NCBI GenBank assembly: GCA_002914845.1
Contig: JXTC01000095.1
Span: 275,168-339,167, forward strand
Reading direction: 5' to 3'
Source of the DNA: Trema orientale
Lineage: Eukaryota; Streptophyta; Magnoliopsida; Rosales; Cannabaceae
DNA: 64,000 nucleotides
Shown: piece after piece, positions 34,693-46,848 of the stretch
How the letters are laid out: every line of letters starts with the position of its first letter
Position numbering within the stretch: position 1 is the stretch's first letter
Translations under genes and position numbers: made by a program
The notes under the pieces: model-generated
Seen by the model: only the letters and a program-made list of their open reading frames with translations
Databases searched by the model: none
What the model was told of the DNA's origin: nothing

Positions 34693-34706
34693 ACTGGATT
34701 GGTGCC
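34441..34706. mobile_element. (AT)n-flanked MITE, family N, copy 2
   Basis: Same family as 34169-34423, 17 bases downstream across an (AT)n tract. It ends CTACTGGATTGGTGCC. It contains the shared ATGAAAAGACGTGTGT word and a 40-base A run (34651-34690). Confidence 0.75.
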
Positions 34707-37700
34707 ATATATATCTATTACATTTATAAAAGAGTGAAACAAAAATACTATTCATCTGTTTTGGTTAAGTTATTTTGTCTTTTTGCACACTGTTCATTCG
34801 TTCATGTATTTTGTCTGTAGTGTTTGTCTGTGGCATGGTTTTATTCTCTTGCTCGAGGTTGCACAATCCTTTCAGAATAGAGTCCATAGTTTGTCTAATT
34901 AAAGTTTCTAAAGAGGGGAGTAGCTTGTCATCGGTAGAAAGCACAAGTTGCCCCAATCTTCTTCTTCTTTTTCTCTTTCATCATATGGTAGTCAGGAGCG
35001 GCACACTTCAATATCGATAGTCTGTGCTGTCTACCTTCGGCAAAAAAAAAATTGATGTTGGGAGCGCTGCCCGCTCCGCCCAGCATTGCTCTATTAATCA
35101 AGATTAGTTTTTGTTTTCCCTTTTTAACTTCAATTCATATTTCTCTAACTATTTCTCTCACTTATTTTGTCACCTGCTTCTCAATTTCAGTTTGTATGTT
35201 ACTTTTGCTTTGATCTATGGTGTGCATGTGCACTTCTCATACTCATTTCCTGATGTTGGCTGATCTTTCTCAGTTCTATGCTGAAGTCTTTCTCTCTTTC
35301 CTTTCTATTTCTTTCACATTCGTTTCAGGATTTTTGTTTGTATATGGATTTGCTTGGGGATTTTGCTCTTTCCCAGTTTGCCATCCGCCACGCCGTCATT
35401 ATGTTGATTTATACAAATTCTCTTTAATTTTGTTTCTCCAATTGCTTTAAGCATGTATCTTATTGGGCTTAAAAGGTGTATATGTTTTGTTTATGTTCAT
35501 GCTCGCATCTACAACTTCTGTTGAAATGTCTTAAAGAAAGTGGTTTCTAATTTGTGCCTAAAAGTTGTTTGTTTAAGTTGTCTGTAGGTCGTAGAGAGAA
35601 ATTTGGATGAAATTGTTCGAAGTCCTAAATTGGGAATGTAATCTCTAAGCAGGTGAGAGTCTCTTAGATGTAAGTATATGCTCAGGGCATGAGTTACTAA
35701 TTAATTAGATTGTCATCTTCTTTGTATTTAGGGCTATATGCATAAATATCTACATATGGATGATTTAGGCCTACCTTGGCAATAGCTATATGTGGTTCTT
35801 CAACTCAATTTTTTTTTCCCCTTCTTGCATCATACGACTATCTTCTGTGTGATGGTTGAGATTATTAACTGTAACTGTCTTGTTTTACAAAGAGACCATG
35901 TGAATGTTATTTTTGTCACAATGAGAATATATTTCTCCACATAGGCATGGGCACATGGCTATCAGTGTTATTTTCTCCCGTATACCACTCTTGGAGAAAT
36001 TTCATTGTAAGTTCTAGATTTTGATTCTTTTGCAACGTCGTCCTCCAAATTTTTAGATGAATTTTCTTTTGGGTATCTAAAATTTAATTATTTTGAGCTA
36101 ATTTTGAAGTATTGACTAATTTAGTTTTTTAATGAACTCCGACAGTGGTATTTTGCTTCTTCCACTCAATTTTGGATTTGGTAATAGTTGATTTCACTAC
36201 ATCCGTTTATGCTGCTATAGTTGACTGACCAGAGCCTTATCATAATGGTGGGATTTATTGCTCTAAGTTTTCAAATTGTACTCTTTCTTGTTTGGGCTTT
36301 CAATTTTAGTTAATGATGAGTAGATGTCTTCATTAGTTTAATTATGTTCAAGACCTTTCTTTCATGATATGTTTTATGATTAGCTCAATGAGCTATTTGC
36401 TTATTTGGTTTTCTTAATCCTATCTATACACTGAATTATTAATCCTCTAGGAGAACTTTTTCTTTTGCTTTTTGGTACTTTACTTTTATTTTTTCCGATT
36501 GGTAGTCGGAATAGAACAGAAGGCTGTTGTAAGAAAAATGCAGCAGCAACAAACATGTATTATTAGACTTCTTATTTGAATTTACAGTGCTTCTCAGGTT
36601 TTTTTTTCCTTATCTTGCGATTTCTCTCTTTATGATTCCTCTTATTTTTCTTATCAACTTCTATTTCCTCTATAAAAGAGCCAGTTTGGTCCTTAAACAC
36701 TGTTCAAATTTTCGTCAAGTTATTTTGTCTTTAGCGATCTAAAAATGGTGCGTTGCAACACAAAAACTCTGACCTCTACTCTCATGACATATGCACTGTA
36801 GTTCCTCTCAGTCTCACCTCTGTTGCCTTTACTCATTTCATAAAAAATTCCTCTTCTTCTCTCTCTGTCCCTCAGCCATTGCAGGTCCATAGAAAATCAA
36901 GGTCTGAATCCCACGGTCTACTAATTTCTAGAGCTAGAGATTTTAAGAGGTTCAAACTAAAAGGTAGTGGTTTCATGCCAGCTTAAAGAAAAGCTTATGG
37001 TGTATTTAAGGGTCTTGCTGTGTCAACGGCGATTATGTCGGTACCTATTTCCGATTAAACTAATAGTTGAGTTAGAATCTTATTAAATTTGTCTTTTTTT
37101 TTATAGAAATCTTTTGTGGATCCGATTTTCATTTGTGCCGATTTTTTTTCCTTTATGATTGTTTTTTATGCTTTGAATTGTTTATTTTCTCTTTCATGGG
37201 TGTATAATTTAGATGTTGCTATAGTCAAAGTTGTTTTAAGGTCGAGTGGCTACCCAATGATAAACACATCAGAAGTCTTTAATTTCTATTCTGCATATAT
37301 TTTTATGGAGCTTTCATTGTTTAAGTACCATAATTTATACAGATATTTTCGTTCTTTAAAGATTGTAGTCATTTTCGCTATGTATAATCTAATTTTGCTT
37401 TTTCTGTTTGTTTTGGATCTTTTGTTGGAGGTTTTTCCCTGGTTGGGATCATATTTTTAACTTTTGTGTAGAAATGAATTGGGTTTTCTTTGTTGGGATT
37501 TAACAATTAACTTCTCATTGTCTATATTTGCCACTTTTACGAGTGAATGATGAAGTCATTTGATGATTTTAAAGTTGGGTGGTTTTATTCTCCAGATGCT
37601 TTACAACAATCTGTTAAACTCAGTTTATACTCAAGAGTTATGTCAGATGGACTTGGAGTTATATATTCTATCACTGATCTTTCATATTCTATCTACGGAG

Positions 37701-38990
37701 AGGTTTGCAATCCTTGATCATAGATGTGGATTGCAGAAAATTATACTCCCTTACAGAAAATTAGGCTTGTTGCTTTAGCTCTCGTCTTCACAAACTACCA
37801 ATTTCAAGTGAACATAGAAAATCAACGAAGGTTTTGTCATTGGATCGTTGCACTAGCACTTAACCATAGGTTTTCATTTTCAACCATCAGAGATAACATG
37901 GCTAAAGTGAAAATTGTCTTCAGTAATTTGGCCTCCATAGATAATTTTTATTTAAATGAAATATGCCTCTCGATTTGATTTTTAGGGACTTTGAGTTGTT
38001 TATTTTTATTTTTTTTATTTAAGATAATATGAAATTTACTGTTTATTGAAGTAGTTCGTCATATGTCTGTATACTGGAGTTAGGCAAAAATCTTCCATTT
38101 CAGTTTGGATTAGGTTCAGTAATTTCTTTTCCACATCGCAAAATTACATTCCAGTAGTTGTAATTCTAGTTTTGATGACTTAGTAAATTAATTACTTGTA
38201 GCATCCACTCTCCTTGACAATATTATTATATATATACATATCTATAATTTATGTATATTATCTTTGTTTACTATGCTTCTGTCGCATTATAATCTTCAAG
38301 CCACAACCTATTGCTATTTTCAGATAAATTTAAGCGCATTTATTGCTATTGAGAAAAGTACACAACTAAAAGCATGTATATATATATATATATTAAATTC
38401 TACTCTTCTGTAGTCCAAAATGATCAAACCTGGTATCATAATGCTGTTAGGCTTCTTCCATATTCTATCTAAATCTTGCGTATTTTTTCAACAACTTATA
38501 TTATTTTTATCTATTTTTCTGTTCGAAATCTATTTTATCATTACTGCTTATTACTTTATGTCTTTTTAAGACGCATTTTGATATTTTCATTGATTTCTGT
38601 CACATTTTGCTTAATTCAGTAGCATATTTAATACTTAATTCTTTAAATAGATGGTAACTATATTAAATTCATATATATAAATATATGGACTAAAACCTTA
38701 CAATGCATTTTGTTCTTGGTGTAAACTATTACCATTAGTTTATTAACTAAGTATCCATATATGGACTAAAACCTTATAATGCATTTGTAACGTCGAATGT
38801 GTTAAATTTGTTTCTTCTTGTTTAAATTTTCCTTAGAAATAGTTCAACTTTTCTTGTTCAAGTATCCATCTAAAGTTAATGAATTGGGAGACTTTTTTTA
38901 GTTTGGCTAACAATTTATATTATGAAAATAATGCAAAATGTTTTCCTAAAAATACGAATTTTGATTGATCTATTTTTTTTTTAAATTTTA
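34707..38990. other. 4.3-kb T-rich region with no recognisable gene
   Basis: The plus strand looks intron- or UTR-like (T-rich, many TTTGTTTG/TTCAG words). It contains only short open frames that match nothing I know (for example 36753-36986 and 37116-37460). A word CAAGTTATTTTGTCTTT-like occurs at 34765 and again at 36717, each preceded by CTATAAAAGAG or TATAAAAGAG, hinting at a duplicated beginning. A GC-rich hairpin GGGAGCG/CGCTCC lies at 35060-35077. A direct repeat of about 30 bp (ATATGGACTAAAACCTTA) lies near 38685 and 38759. It could be an unrecognised non-autonomous element or a decayed gene. Confidence 0.35.
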
Positions 38991-40105
38991 TTTAATACAG
39001 TATATTACACCACATAACTTACATAATGAGACACGTGGCCTCACTTAGTGTATATATATGTAAATATATATATTCGTCTATACCACATATAATAAGATTG
39101 GAACCGGAAAAAAAAAAAAAAAAAAAAAACAAAGCAGCTCGCCATCGAATTTCATTTTTTTGTTTTCTCCTTATATGCCTTTTTGTTTATCAATTTTTCT
39201 TCTGCCGACTTAACTAACTTGTCCTTTTTCTCTTCATTCTGCCGACTTAATATTTTGAGACTTATTCCTTTATAAATTTATCTATTTACTTATTAAGTTG
39301 AAGTTCTTTTTCATTAGTCAATTGAATATAAAGAAACAGGATCTACATTTTCTTTTCTTTTCTTTTCTTTTACCCTATTTCATTAATATAAGCGATCTTA
39401 GTTCTCTTTTAGGTGTCAAATTCAAAAGTCCCAGTTCACCTAGTACTCTTTGGCTAACTAAGTTGGATCATGCAGTCAACACAAGTAATCCAAATGTGCA
39501 TTTTCATAATTTTCCCGGTTTTTATTTTTTAAAAACAAACATTTCTATTTTGTTTTTAATTCTCTTGATTTTGTGAATACATAGATAAAGTTATCTTATA
39601 TTGGCTTGAATTTGTGTTCATTATACATTTATGATTGAGAGAACTTTAATTATATAAGGGGTAATTAGGAGTTTGATAATTAATCAGGCTATATGTCTGT
39701 GTCAATTTGTATAAGGTTTCCAACACTCTCATTTATAAAAACCCAAAAGAATTACAAAAATACGGAGGTTATGTTTTTTTTTTCTAATTTTCGTAAATTT
39801 TTTATTAGAAAAATATCACTTTTTAAAAAAAATTAGAAAAAATGTCATTTCTAAAATGATGACTAGTTATTAGTTTTTGAAAAGTGGTTACCGATTATAA
39901 ATTACTTTACTAGTTATTAATTTCTAAAAACTGGTTTTTGGGTACTAATTACTATTTTAAAAAATAGTATTTTTCTAAATATTTTTTAGAAAATAATATT
40001 TTTCTAATAAAAATCATATGGAACCTAAAAAAAACACGTCAGTGTATTTTTCAATTTTTTTTCTAAAAATGCCTTAAAAAAGCCTAATTTCCCTATTTGT
40101 ATATA
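38991..40105. other. AT-rich intergenic, no gene seen
   Basis: Contains a poly-A run near 39108-39129 and TTTTCTTTTC repeats near 39350-39371. Nothing codes convincingly. Confidence 0.5.
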
Positions 40106-40375
40106 GAGAAAATGACATGGGTAAGACTAACTCGGGCTAAGATGACTTTTTTGTGCATTTTTTTTAAAAATAACATTTTTAGGAATGTCAAAGAAGTCTT
40201 GATCTCTAGTCAAGAACTTTTTGACAATTAAAAAATAATTATTTAGGACTTTTTATGGTCAAGAGCATATTGACCATAAGTTAAGAAGTTCTTGACACTC
40301 CTAAAAATGTTATTTTTAAAAAAATGCACAAAAAAGTCATCTTAGCCCAAGTTAGTCTTTCCCATGTCCTTTTCC
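40106..40375. mobile_element. Foldback MITE with ~100-bp inverted arms
   Basis: The left arm (ATGACATGGGTAAGACTAA, then GGGCTAAGATGACTTTTTTG) is mirrored at the right end (CAAAAAAGTCATCTTAGCCC, TTAGTCTTTCCCATGTC). The arms extend roughly 95 bp. Both flanks carry TTTGTATATA (40096-40105, 40376-40385), a 9-10-bp duplication as for Mutator elements. Confidence 0.85.
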
Positions 40376-41530
40376 TTTGTATATATATGTGTAAAGGCCC
40401 TACGGCGTTAATCTAGTTATGAAGATCATTTGCTGAAAGAGTTTTGAGATTTCATTCATGGTGATCCCAATTTCAGATTGCTTTTTTTTTTTTTCCATTA
40501 ATTTATGTGGTGTTCGGTTAATTTTACGATAGACAAAGTAAATGCCAATAACGGCGGCGGTGAGGATGGAGCATAAGCTTTGGCAAGGGTTGCGCCCGAT
40601 TGGAAGTCAAACAGTTATTTTAAGGAGTCCTTAGGTGCGACTTAGGAACATTTTAAGGAACATTAGTGAAGAAGTTAAAAGGATATAAAGGATATAACAA
40701 ATTAGAACAATCACTTTGATAAAGGCAATTGGGCAACTACCTTAATATTTATTTATTAATTCTTTTCTAATTACTCTTTTTTTAATCTTTTTTTAGGAGA
40801 TTTGTTTTTGTTTCTTTTCTATGTATTGTATCATATTTTTAATCTCATTACCAATACATTTTAAGGTGAAAAAAAAGTAATTATTTCCTAACAAATCGAT
40901 AAAATTGTTGTTTAACTTTTCTATATATTTTATAGTCGTATCATTAGTATAGGCATATCAAATCATTAATAAGTGATTCTCATAATTAATCAACAAATTA
41001 AATTTAACAAATAATATAGGCATATCAGTTTGAGTAATCTTAAATTATAATATAGACGACAAGTAGCATAGAGAACTCTCAGTACTAAAGTTAAATTTCT
41101 CTAAAGTAGACAATAAAATACATCAAAATGATGATATCTCTACGGCCATGTGCCTAATCATACTAGTATATATATATATATATATATATAATAAAAAAAA
41201 ATAAAAAATACAAAAAAAAAAAAAAACATTATCCTGGACAAAACATCATCAAGAGAAAAAAGAGAACGCTTTGGAAACGACATAAATAAGGAAAAACAGC
41301 CATTGGGAAGAAAACGACATTTAAACTGAAATGACAAAATTTTAAGTTTCTTTCACGTTATACTTTTGAGAAATAGTGTTGTTAACACAATTAATCAAAG
41401 CTTCTCCTAGCTCTCATTGTCACACCCAGAGAGAGATACCACTTTAGTCGTCCTTTTCATCCCTTTTTTTCTATCCAAAAAAAAGAAAAAAACTAAAATT
41501 TTTCCCAACAACTCAGTGGCTCAGACTATA
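40376..41530. other. Intergenic with an AT microsatellite; 3' flank of the ZRK copy D segment
   Basis: (AT)n at 41165-41190. The stretch near 41230-41340 (ACAAAACATCATCAAGAG, ACGCTTTGGAAACGAC) resembles 11540-11640 downstream of ZRK copy B. The duplicated unit therefore seems to have included 3' flanking DNA. No gene. Confidence 0.45.
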
Positions 41531-42207
41531 CATAGATCACAAAGATCTTAAATGGGCCATGCAGCATGGCATGTTAAAGGCAAGTCTACTCGTGTTTTGA
41601 GTCGTGCTCTGCAGACCTATCAAAACATCATATCATGATCGTAACGGACCAGGCTTAAATACTTTAGGCCCGACATGGCCCATAAGCATATGCATATCTG
41701 CTACCATGCTCGAGCTTTTGTTAAGCTCATTTCGTGCCATGCACAACGAGTACAAATCAAAATTATTTGTCAATTAATATATACTCCTACAAAAAAATAA
41801 ATCTATTAATATGTGTGAGACTTAGAACTAATTTTCATTTAATCATTACTCTCATCTAGTAATAATTATTCGTATAATTGATTATCATGTTATTAATTTT
41901 AAAAATAATAATTTAATTTTTTTAGTAAAAAAAAAATATTTTTTAAGTATGTAATGTCATGTTTTTCATACTTTATAGTTTGTGCCATACTCGTACTAAA
42001 AACATGAGCATGGTACGGACTAACACTTTGTGTCATACTTAGCACAGCTCAATATCATCTTGTATCGTACTATACTTAGTACGATTTTTTCCATGCTCCG
42101 TCATCATGCCTAATGAGCGACCGATATCTCTAGTTAGAAGTTAAAAAAACTTAATTCACAATAATAAAATAATATATTAATAAATAAATAAATAAATAAA
42201 GGAGGAA
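41531..42207. other. Relic repeat with CATGGCA/GTGCCATG words
   Basis: Dense in words such as GGGCCATGCAGCATGGC, GCCCGACATGGCCC, CATGCTCG and TCATGCCTAATGAGCG. In my recollection these are typical of decayed hAT-type non-autonomous elements. Boundaries cannot be drawn. A (TAAA)n microsatellite lies at 42177-42200. Confidence 0.35.
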
Positions 42208-43015
42208 TTAATATTGGATGCTCCTCATTAATCTAAGTGCCTTTTCTACTGCCTTCATGTTAGGCCTATGATCGGGATTTACTTGGGTGCACCTATGAAC
42301 AGCCTTAATATATTCCATTACTTGTACTCTGTTCTCTTCTTTCCGGTAAATACAATACCTTAAGTAACTATTTCCCAATAATTCTCAAACCGATCCTCTT
42401 AAATCATTTGAACTGCTTCGGTCAATAAGGCTCAAATAGCCATTAGTTCTCTTCCCCATCAAGACTTCCACCAATATGACACCAAAGCTAAACACACCAC
42501 TCTTTTCCGTACAACGCTTGTCCTCACTTACCTCCACAGCCATAAACCCGCATGTGGCGAACACACTCCACAACAACATGAGTTTCTCGCTCAGGAATCG
42601 GTATTGTGGTTTGGAACTCGGAAAGCTTGGCGTCGTCTTTTCGGTCCAAGAATATATTTGCAGGCTTTATATCTCAACGGATGGTCGTCTTTGGCAGGAC
42701 ATGGTGGAGGTAACCCCTACCACCCTGGCTATTCCGGTAGCAATCCTCAACTTGTGCTCCCTGGGATAGTTCTTGAACATTGGCATCATACATATAATTG
42801 CCAAGATTTCCTTTGGTGGAAAACTCAAACACCAATATGGGAAACTCTGTTTCGAGGCAGTACCCCAAGAGCTTGATAACATTCTTGTGGTTGCTGTCTT
42901 TCTAAGTGATCTTCGGGTAGGTCTGCCAAGACTTTTTCACCGAAATTTCTCGGTCTTAGCGAATTCCTTTGTGCATGTTGTAATAGGTGGAAATTGAGCT
43001 GGAACCAAAGCATAA
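42208..43015 (-). pseudogene. ZRK/ZED1-like pseudokinase pseudogene, copy D
   Basis: Pieces in different frames run from the VAIK-equivalent region (about 43000-42930, ISVKKS-like) through LLGYCLETEFPILVFEF and GNLGNYMYDANVQELS (42868-42780). They continue through RIATGIARVVG, a lost HRD region (stop after LPKTTI), YTEKSGVFSFGVILVEVLMGKR (42560-42400), and a C-terminus VQVMEYIKAVHRCTQVNPDHRPNM ending MRSIQY at 42208. The N-terminal segment is missing. It lies 460 bp downstream of intact copy E on the same strand. Confidence 0.88.
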
Positions 43016-43475
43016 ACTAATACCTGGTTCTTTCTCTTGAAGACGTAATCTACTTGGACATTTTATGCGTCATTAACAGGAACTTCTTTCCAAGTTCCTT
43101 AGTGCGTAGTGCGTAATTTGTGGTCTTAAATTGTAGGCTGCATTTAAAGGCCTCTATGCTTTGTTGTGGAATTTAGGAACTCACTTGGTCCTCACATACT
43201 GCTATACAACGGTGAGAGCTTCCTAATTATTTTCTTGGCATAGTCTTTTAATGTGAAAAGACACAAAGAGATGAAAAATGTTTGCAGGTTTGGTAATTCA
43301 GCAATCAAACTTAGCAAAATCCAAATCAAATTAGACAAATTGATGATCGATTGGAAGCGGGAAGAATCATATTTATCAAGTACAAATCTACTAAGTTGTA
43401 CAAGTAGAAAGACAAAAGCAGAGGGAGCATCAGGGTCTTTTGTTGAATCTCAACAAAACAATAAGGTAAACAGTG

Positions 43476-44477
43476 TTAATAATGGATGCTTTTGATCAAC
43501 ACGAGAGCTTTTGCTACTTCGATCATGTTAGGTCTATCATCTGCATTTAATTTGACACACCTCTTTGCTAGCTCGGCGCATTCCATCATTTGAGCTCCAT
43601 TTTCTGCTTGCGACATATTGGCCTCCAAGTGACGTCTACAAAGCTCTGGTAAGTCATCCAAAGTATACAGTTGTTTGTTCTCTCGATCCCAAATCAGTCG
43701 ATCGGGTCTCTTTCCTATTAACAAATCACACAACAGAATTCCAAAGTCATAGACATCACTCCTTTCAGTATAACGTCCATACATCAATACCTCTGGAGGA
43801 CCAAACACTTTAGTCCCATAAACTTCCGCGTCAACATGAGTTTCGCCTTCAGGAATTGGAATTGACGCTTGGAACTCGAACAGCTTGGCACCATAATCTT
43901 GGTCTAAGAACACTTGTCCTCTATGTACATCTCGATGGATGAACTTCTTCGAAAGGCCGTGGTGGAGATACGCAACTGCATTTGCTATTTCAATAGCAAT
44001 GCTTAACCTGCTCTCGAATGGCAGTTGTTCACCACCATCCCTATCTAGCATACGGGACAGATTACCATTTCCTGGGAATTCATACACCAACATGGGCAAC
44101 TCTGTCTCAAGGCAGCAGCCCAAGAGCTTCAAAACATTTTTGTGGTTGCTCATCCGTGATGCAACTGCAGCTTCATTTGAAATCCGTTTCAAGGAATCCA
44201 TAAACTTGTAGTGCGAGGGTGATATGAACTTTTTCACTGATATTTCACAATCTTCGTGAAGTCCCTTATACATAATATAGCCCGCACTCTCGTGTATCAT
44301 TCTGCTCCGGTCGAAGTTATCTGTTGCCCTTTTCAGATCTTCAGCGGAGTAGGTCCGAATCCGGTTGCATTTTCCGTCAAACAAAAGAATGAGCTGCTCT
44401 AACACTGCAGCTCCGTTCTTCAAAAAGAAACCATTCTTCTCCACCTTGTTTTCGTTTTTTCTAGAGCCTGAAAACAT
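43476..44477 (-). CDS. ZRK: ZED1-related (ZRK/RLCK XII-2-type) pseudokinase, copy E, intact
   Basis: A single-exon frame of 333 residues, the only unbroken member of the array. The N-terminal signature NGAAVLEQLI (21-30) and CNRIRTYSAEDLKRATDNF (37-55) are those of ZED1-related kinases. A protein-kinase fold follows. The glycine-rich loop is degenerate (one Gly at 66), the VAIK lysine is kept (ISVK, K82) and the C-helix Glu is E102. The catalytic loop is HRDVHRGQV (181-189) with Lys to His185 and Asn to Gln188. DFG is EFQ (201-203), APE is PPE (227-229), and the late Arg is R315. Loss of the metal-binding Asn and DFG Asp argues for a pseudokinase. In Arabidopsis such proteins bind the NLR ZAR1 and sense pathogen-modified kinases; that role here is inference. 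Start: ATG at 44477, the first in frame before the family signature. Length fits the family (about 330-350). Confidence 0.93.
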   Translation of the reverse strand: MFSGSRKNENKVEKNGFFLKNGAAVLEQLILLFDGKCNRIRTYSAEDLKRATDNFDRSRMIHESAGYIMYKGLHEDCEISVKKFISPSHYKFMDSLKRISNEAAVASRMSNHKNVLKLLGCCLETELPMLVYEFPGNGNLSRMLDRDGGEQLPFESRLSIAIEIANAVAYLHHGLSKKFIHRDVHRGQVFLDQDYGAKLFEFQASIPIPEGETHVDAEVYGTKVFGPPEVLMYGRYTERSDVYDFGILLCDLLIGKRPDRLIWDRENKQLYTLDDLPELCRRHLEANMSQAENGAQMMECAELAKRCVKLNADDRPNMIEVAKALVLIKSIHY

Positions 44478-45100
44478 AATGGAAGAACGATTTGATCGTG
44501 GGTGCTACTTCCCTAGAACAGCTCTACAAATATGCTGGAAGATTGATTCTTCCAAGAGATAACATCGTCCAGAGACAAGTAGACAATTTACACTACAGAG
44601 ATCAACTTGTTCTGACGTTGACGTTGACACAGGTAATTTCCTAGGTAGGTCCTCGTCATGTTAGTGGTCCAAAACGCGTGCTACATTTTGAAGACTGAGT
44701 CACAAGTCCCTAAAATATTAAGAAATAATTAAAGACGAATAATTAAATGTTGCTGACTTGCCAGGTTATTTCCTCAATTTCTATACGCGTTTGTGATCAA
44801 AATCATATCAAGTAACAATTTTTGTGTGTGTGGTTTTGGGGTACTTTTAACTTTGAAATTGCTGACCGCGTAAAAAGAAGTTACCTCTAGTCTCTCCATT
44901 TTCTAAAGTGGAAGTTGTTTCCTACTAAGGTCTCTTTAGTTAGATATAATTCGTCAATTTTACAACCAAGTACCATCACAGTCACAGACATTCATACTAA
45001 ACCAGCCAAGTAGCATGAACCATTTAAAAAAAAAAAAAAAAAAAAAAAAGAGCCACATTAGAGTATACTTAAGCAGGCACAAAGAAGAGGGGAGAGGGAT
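44478..45100. other. Upstream region of ZRK copy E
   Basis: About 620 bp between copy E and the C-terminal fragment F, which is on the same strand. It ends with a poly-A run at about 45026-45049. No certain TATA box was identified; the promoter of copy E must lie here. No other gene. Confidence 0.5.
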
Positions 45101-45220
45101 CTAATATCGGGTGGTTTTGATGAGTCTAAGTGCCTTTCCTACTTCGATTATGCTAGGCCTATGATCGGGATTTCGTTTGATACACCTCTTCAGGAGCTTG
45201 GGACATTCCATAACTTGCCC
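45101..45220 (-). pseudogene. ZRK/ZED1-like C-terminal fragment, copy F
   Basis: About 39 codons read GQVMECPKLLKRCIKRNPDHRP, then IIEVGKALRLIKTTRY and stop. This corresponds to the final kinase helices of copy E (residues about 295-333). The rest is cut off at 45221 by an LTR. Confidence 0.85.
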
Positions 45221-46614
45221 TGTGACAACCCGTTTCAAAAAAAAAAAGAAAAAGAGAATTATTTATATTTTATAAATAATATAAGGATAATATAAAAGAC
45301 TAAAAAACTCTTAGTTAATAGTATTTAATGAGATTACTTTAGTAATTAAATAATTGACCTTTTAAGAAACCCTAAGACTAGTAAACTACTTAGTTTTATA
45401 TTATGAAAAAGGCAGAGAGACAGCCACATAGTTTCAAAAAAGAAGGAGAAACAAGAAGAGGATTCAATTCATTTGAATTTTAAGGTAAATGATTTTAATC
45501 TATTAAGTCTACACGTACTAATTAGATTTTTGGGGATTGGAATTGCATGTTTAGGATTAGGGTTTTAATTTGCGCACAAATAATTTATGAATTATTAGGA
45601 TGAATCTAATAGAGGATAAAGCCTATTGATATTAGGATTTAAACAAGACAAATTTTGAGTGATTTGGTTGGGTAAATAGAAAAATTTTTGAGTTTTGAGC
45701 TTAAAAAAACGCAAGAGATATTCCGACTAGCTATTCAGGGATTTTTATTAGTCTGATTAGGTCATATTTAATATAGTCAGAAAGCTTATCGAATTAGCTT
45801 TCCAACGGTATATAATTTGTCAAAAACGGACTTATAACTAGAGAGTTATAGCCAATTGAAGTGAAAACTATGAATCTGGAAAAATATGAAACTTAGGGTA
45901 CATTTGGCGAAACGTGGCTGCAGCTTGTCCGGCTGTGCGGGGCTTACTTATGGATCCTATAGCCATATTTTTTGTACTTTTAGGACCCCATGACTTGTAG
46001 AACATATCCTCTAAATTTGGTAATTTTTAGAGATGTTAAAATTATTATGAATCGTAAGAAATTGACATTATTGAGAATAGTTATAAAGTTGATTATAGTA
46101 GATGCATGGGCGGGAAGTAGTCAATACTTTTAGTGTAAGTAGAGTATGATTTTATTGTTGTGATACTTATATATGATTTGTATGATAATAGGTGTTTGAG
46201 AGGTTATGTTGATTATTTTGGTTAAATAGGCACAACGAATGAAGTAAGTAACCTTTGATCTTTTTTAGTAGTTTTCCTCATCCAAAAGCTAAATGTTTTG
46301 TTGTTTTATTACTTCTAATAGAATCATGTTTACAAGTATTTTATTTAAAATATGATTTCAAGTAAAAATATATTTTGGTAATAAGACTATTTACTGAAAG
46401 AAGTCTGTTTTATTGAAATAACGTAATTTTTGTGAAAATAGTATGATTCTATGTTTTATACTAAATTACGGATCAAGTATATGAATTACTATTGAACGTA
46501 ATTACAATAAAATTGTTTTGGAATGAGTACAATATTATAATGAGATGAAAGTGAAATGGTTTATGATTCGTTATTATAAATAAGTATTTTGAAACTCTCT
46601 TCAATGACTATACA

Positions 46615-46815
46615 TGTGAACCCAATCTACAGGGATTATATGTGGACAGTACTGACCTAACTACAGGGTTAAATGTAGTAGATTCGTGATTTGCATTTAG
46701 CTACAGGGGTTATCTATAGTAGATTCGGACTTGGCTATAGGAATTATTTGTAGCGTATTCGGACCTAGCTACATGGATTAATTGTGCAGATTCGGACCTC
46801 GTCACATGGGTTAAG
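46615..46815. repeat. Minisatellite inside the long LTR
   Basis: Four to five diverged units built on CTACAGGGGTTATCTGTAG-like and GATTCGGACCTAG words. Confidence 0.75.
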
Positions 46816-46848
46816 TGTGACCATAGTTGCCAAAAACTAGATAGAAAT

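Noticed and set aside
42476-42876. Plus-strand open frames opposite ZRK copy D (and similar ones opposite copies A, C and E)
   Set aside because: They are antisense shadows of the kinase sequence; the minus-strand readings carry the family motifs.
46615-46815. CRISPR-like repeated units
   Set aside because: Units are contiguous and diverged without unique spacers, in plant DNA; ordinary minisatellite.
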